Under the pieces are notes generated by a model. It was not told where the DNA came from and did not search any database. It saw nothing but the letters and a program-made list of their open reading frames with translations. Shown piece by piece: positions 60,656-64,000 of a stretch of 64,000 nt of DNA. The translations under genes and the position numbers were made by a program. Source of the DNA: Allium sativum. Lineage: Eukaryota; Streptophyta; Magnoliopsida; Asparagales; Amaryllidaceae. How positions within the stretch are numbered: position 1 is the first letter of the stretch; the number at the start of each line of letters is the position of its first letter. The stretch covers positions 406,140,192-406,204,191 of the forward strand of contig CM060921.1 in the NCBI GenBank assembly GCA_030737875.1, given 5' to 3'.

Positions 60656-61610
60656 GCTACGGGTGACGAAAGTGATAAGAGACGAGAACGACGAAGATAT
60701 CTAGTTAAGAAGAGTCGTGGTATTGGATAGCTATCGGTGAGAACCTCTCACTCTTCAATTTCTTTTCTAGTTATATATATATATACTAGGATGCAGACGG
60801 TGTTTAGTAGCACCCGACACAATCGTCCACAGACCATGGACTTGTTTGTTTGGCTGTGTAGTTGGTTAGATTATTTGGGTTGAATTGAATTGTTTGGTGA
60901 AATGGAATGGATTTGATTGATGTGTGAATGGCGTGGGCCTTCACTAGACCGGGGATAAGGCTAGGCCTCGTCCCGTTTCTAGTATCGTGCCGTTATGCCG
61001 CCGAAATTTTCTAAAATAAGTTAGAAAAATAAAAAATATCATTTTTATTTTGTAAATGAAATGAATAAAAATTCATGTGTTAAAATAAAATATTTTATCG
61101 TTAAAAATAAAATTTTTAACGTGAAAGTGAATAAATAAATATTTCTAAACAAATCAGCCGATTTGTTTATATACACTGATTTGACTGATATTGATTAGGT
61201 CGATAAATTTTACACATCGCCCAAATGCACAAATAAAATATGTGTTTGATTTTTTGAAACCCCACACGGGTATTGGGATAAAACACGGCATACACTAATC
61301 CCAATAATTAGTTGTATGTCGATCGATTGATTGACAGGCTGTTATAAGCGTTAAATATCTATATTTGATGCTTATACAGTGTAGTGCACTTTGGATGATG
61401 GTTGATTATTTATCGTTGCTATTATATACATGTGTTGTATGGAATCCATATAATTAACTTTGTATGGTAATTGATTGGGCCTCATTCCAATCGGGAAAAT
61501 AAAGAATATTATAAAATAATGGTTCATGTGTTGACAGTACTCATCCGTTGAGATTAGTCATGTGTTGAACGAAATATTTTAACAATAAAATTTACATCTT
61601 TATCATATAT

Positions 61611-61740
61611 AAAATTAGAAACTAACTGGAAAATAGATAAGATGGGTGGTCTCCTGGATATGGATCTGATGTTGGTTTCGGCCTTCGGGATTAATATTTA
61701 GGGAATCGTTCTCTTACTAATTTATGGTTGGAGTCTGATT
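61611..61740 (+). repeat. 130-bp module, copy C 3' LTR, first position
   Basis: Same LTR position as 40610-40740 in copy B. Confidence 0.72.
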
Positions 61741-61959
61741 TAATATCAAACGATAGATACCTTAATTTTCATAAAATATATTAAATAACAAAAATAGTCA
61801 CACGTGGACAGTACTCATTCGTTGAGATTAGTCATATGTTGACAAGAATAAATATTCATCTGTTGAATAGAACAACAGAATTATTGAAATATATAAAGCC
61901 ATATTGATTAGAGATGCGCTATTTTGACGCGAACGATATTTATATCGATTATATTCGTT

Positions 61960-62150
61960 TTTGAATTTGAATTGAATCGAATAGAAAATGAGTTTGAATT
62001 GAATCGAATAGAAAACCAATTTGAATTGAATCGAACAGATAACCAATTTGAATTGAATCGAATAGAAAACGAATTTGAATTGAATCGAATAGAAAACCAA
62101 TTTGAATTGAATCGAATAGAAAACGAATTTGAATTGAAATGAATTCAAAT
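61960..62150 (+). repeat. 27-bp tandem repeat, TTTGAATTGAATCGAATAG type
   Basis: Six to seven units, with alternating ends AAAACGAA and AAAACCAA. The period is a multiple of 3, so it reads as FELNRIENE repeats and opens spurious frames on both strands. Seen only in this LTR. Confidence 0.9.
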
Positions 62151-63287
62151 TGAATTGAAATTTGAATTGAATAGAAACGAATTTTAAAACGAATTTATAA
62201 GGAAGAATTCAATTTTGATTTGAATTGAAATGATAGTTGAAATTGTTTTGAAATGAATTTAAACGATTTATAAAATTCGTTTTAAATAGAAATCGATGAA
62301 ATATATATTATATATATAATATAATGTCCTGAATAGAACGCGCCGCGGCAGTTCGTGAATTTCGACCATTTATTTCAAACGGACATTACGGGAGATCCGA
62401 CCGTCGGATTCTCCTAAAACCGGAACCGTTGGGTTCGTATCGAAAAGGGCTTTCTAACGAATATTAGAAATTCAAAATCTAACGGTTGGATTTGGAGATA
62501 CGTCCAAATCAAATTCGAAAAAGGTCGCTGTAAGTGCAGTTCGATGGCCGTTGATGGAAATCGATTGTACGGGCCTTGATAAAATTATTAAAAATAGTAA
62601 TAATTTGTGTAAAATCATAAGAAATGATTTTGGAAAAATTGGGATGAAAAACTCCATATTTGAAAAGATAAAAATAGATTTTTATCAAAATGAACTAGTT
62701 TTGAATTAAAATTAAAACCCATTTATTTTCAAATAAATAAATTGGATTTGAAATGAATTTTAAATAGAAATGATTTGTGGGTTTATCGTGAACGGTGTTT
62801 TTAAATAACACTTGTTCTTTAACTCGATAATAAATAGAATGTGATTTGGCTTTATAGGGAACTGCGTTTTAAACAACATTAGTTCTTTAACCTAGTAAAA
62901 GGAGTTTTAATGAATCTATAATTAGATTGAAATGTGGATTGATAATTTAAATTATCAAATTTGGTAAATGAGCGAGAATGGAGTATCGCCAGTTTTGCTC
63001 CAAAGCGATAGCTAAATCTTTAATTAGATTTGAACGTGAAATGGTAATTAATTTTACCGATAACACTGTGGCGTTAGATATGGAGTATTACCAGTTTTGC
63101 TTCATGGGATGAATAGGTTGGGATTGGGAAATAAAATAAATAATTACTTCGGTGTGGTTCGCTAATCTCGACTAGTTTGAAAAACCATAATTTGGTTTGA
63201 AATGACATCCAAAGGAAGATTAAAGGATAAATTCTAAAGAATTTATCTTGGATAAAATTAATGGGAACCTTTCCCTAAGAATATGAA

Positions 63288-63414
63288 ATTTAGAAACTAA
63301 CTGTAGGTTAGTTAAGAAGAATGGCTTCCTGGGTATTGATCTGATGTTGGTTTCGGCCTTCGGGGTTAATATTTGGGGAATTGCTCTCTTACTGATTTAC
63401 GGTTAATGACTAAT
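63288..63414 (+). repeat. 130-bp module, copy C 3' LTR, second position
   Basis: Matches 55857-55984 in the 5' LTR of the same element. Confidence 0.72.
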
Positions 63415-64000
63415 GAATTGGAATGAGGCGTATGTTGTGTCTGTGTTACATTTGTTTTTAATATACGCGGGTTGTTCGGAAAGGCCGGGTTTGTACCCAT
63501 TCTGAATAACCGATTCGACGATAAGTCGAAGATGAAGACGGTGGTCGAAGACCGGAAGTCTTCACATCATTTGGGTGATTACTGATGATCTTGATTGGGC
63601 TGTACACCCAAGATGAGGGAATCAGTTGGTGGTCGTCCAGACGTACTTGGAGATCGATGGATATGCGAGGAAAGTGCCTCCGGTTTCGTTCAGACCTAGA
63701 ACGAACATGTAAATGGATTATGTGTCTGACATTGGATTTTATTCCGTGTTGATTGATTTTTGTTAAATATATATCTGTTTGGCGGCGTAGAATTTATTCT
63801 CTTGCTTAACGCCCTTCTCTGGGACATACGAGCTTAGAGGTTATATATCGATAGATATCAATCGCATGGCATGAATTGCCTGTGTGGCACGCCGAGATGC
63901 AATGATCAAGGCTTCTGTCGAAAAGCAAAGTCTTGTGGTTGATGATCAAAGCACGGCCTACGTGGCAGCTTTGTGTATAACGTGAATTCGCGAGCCTCAC

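Larger units (their letters stand above)
53702..64000 (+). mobile_element. non-autonomous long-LTR retrotransposon, copy C, runs off the window
   Basis: A 3970-bp 5' LTR with an internal deletion, a 1037-bp internal domain with primer site and polypurine tract, and a 3' LTR of at least 5292 bp cut by the window end. Unlike A and B its LTR ends in the canonical GTTACA, and the last ~70 bp differ from theirs, marking a subfamily. The target duplication cannot be checked (left flank TTTAA). Confidence 0.85.
58709..64000 (+). repeat. 3' LTR of copy C, truncated by the window end
   Basis: It contains the cassette 59625-60040 with a weaker donor GTAGGC (60041), minisatellite 60120-60655, conserved block 60787-60843, two 130-bp modules, a 27-bp repeat array and the hairpin array at about 62777-63115. 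Confidence 0.88.

Noticed and set aside
61924..62148. FELNRIENE repeat protein
   Set aside because: A simple 27-bp tandem repeat, open on both strands, found in one LTR only.

Overview
This is AT-rich plant nuclear DNA, almost certainly from an angiosperm. The evidence is an intact chromodomain-bearing Ty3/gypsy gag-pol, primer sites matching initiator tRNA-Met, plant-style TATA/pyrimidine-patch promoters and a CACTA-type terminus. I find no host gene I can name, no rRNA or tRNA gene and no CRISPR array. Nearly all of the window is nested transposable elements and their debris.

Layout. 1-395 is the 3' end of an LTR cut by the window edge. 396-1623 is AT-rich sequence without a recognisable gene. 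1624-16749 is best read as a ~3.4-kb CACTA-like DNA transposon split by a full-length Tekay/Del-type Ty3/gypsy retrotransposon (3495-15232; LTRs of 3292 and 3294 bp, 5-bp duplication CCGGT, one intact 1478-codon gag-pol frame). The two LTRs looked identical wherever compared, apart from one 2-bp microsatellite change, so the insertion is very young. 16750-21955 is old intergenic DNA with degenerate repeats, a weak Helitron-like 5' end and a diverged 0.5-kb tandem duplication.

From 21961 to the end lie three copies of a non-autonomous LTR retrotransposon family whose LTRs, when complete, are about 6.2-6.6 kb, while the internal domain is only about 1.04 kb and has no gag or pol: copy A on the minus strand (21961-35513, duplication TGTTT), copy B on the plus strand (37587-48421) and copy C on the plus strand (53702 past the window end). 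Each keeps a primer-binding site and a polypurine tract. The internal 3' edge resembles that of the Tekay element (a CGGGGACGAAA-like motif, an AAG..GGGGAGA purine tract, then TGTAAYAACC), so the Tekay machinery is a plausible helper. Between B and C (48422-53701) are remnants of at least two further LTR families.

The most interesting structure is inside the LTRs. The Tekay LTR carries a tandem pair of ~100-base modules that fold into nested stems. The stems are maintained by compensatory changes, and the module recurs, again as a pair, in an unrelated LTR remnant at 51707-51920. The long-LTR family has its own mid-LTR hairpin array. It also has a GC-rich leader-like cassette of ~260-415 bp whose sequence differs between copies while the flanks are conserved, followed by a GTAAGT-type donor in most copies, and a ~130-bp module that is present or absent at different LTR positions.
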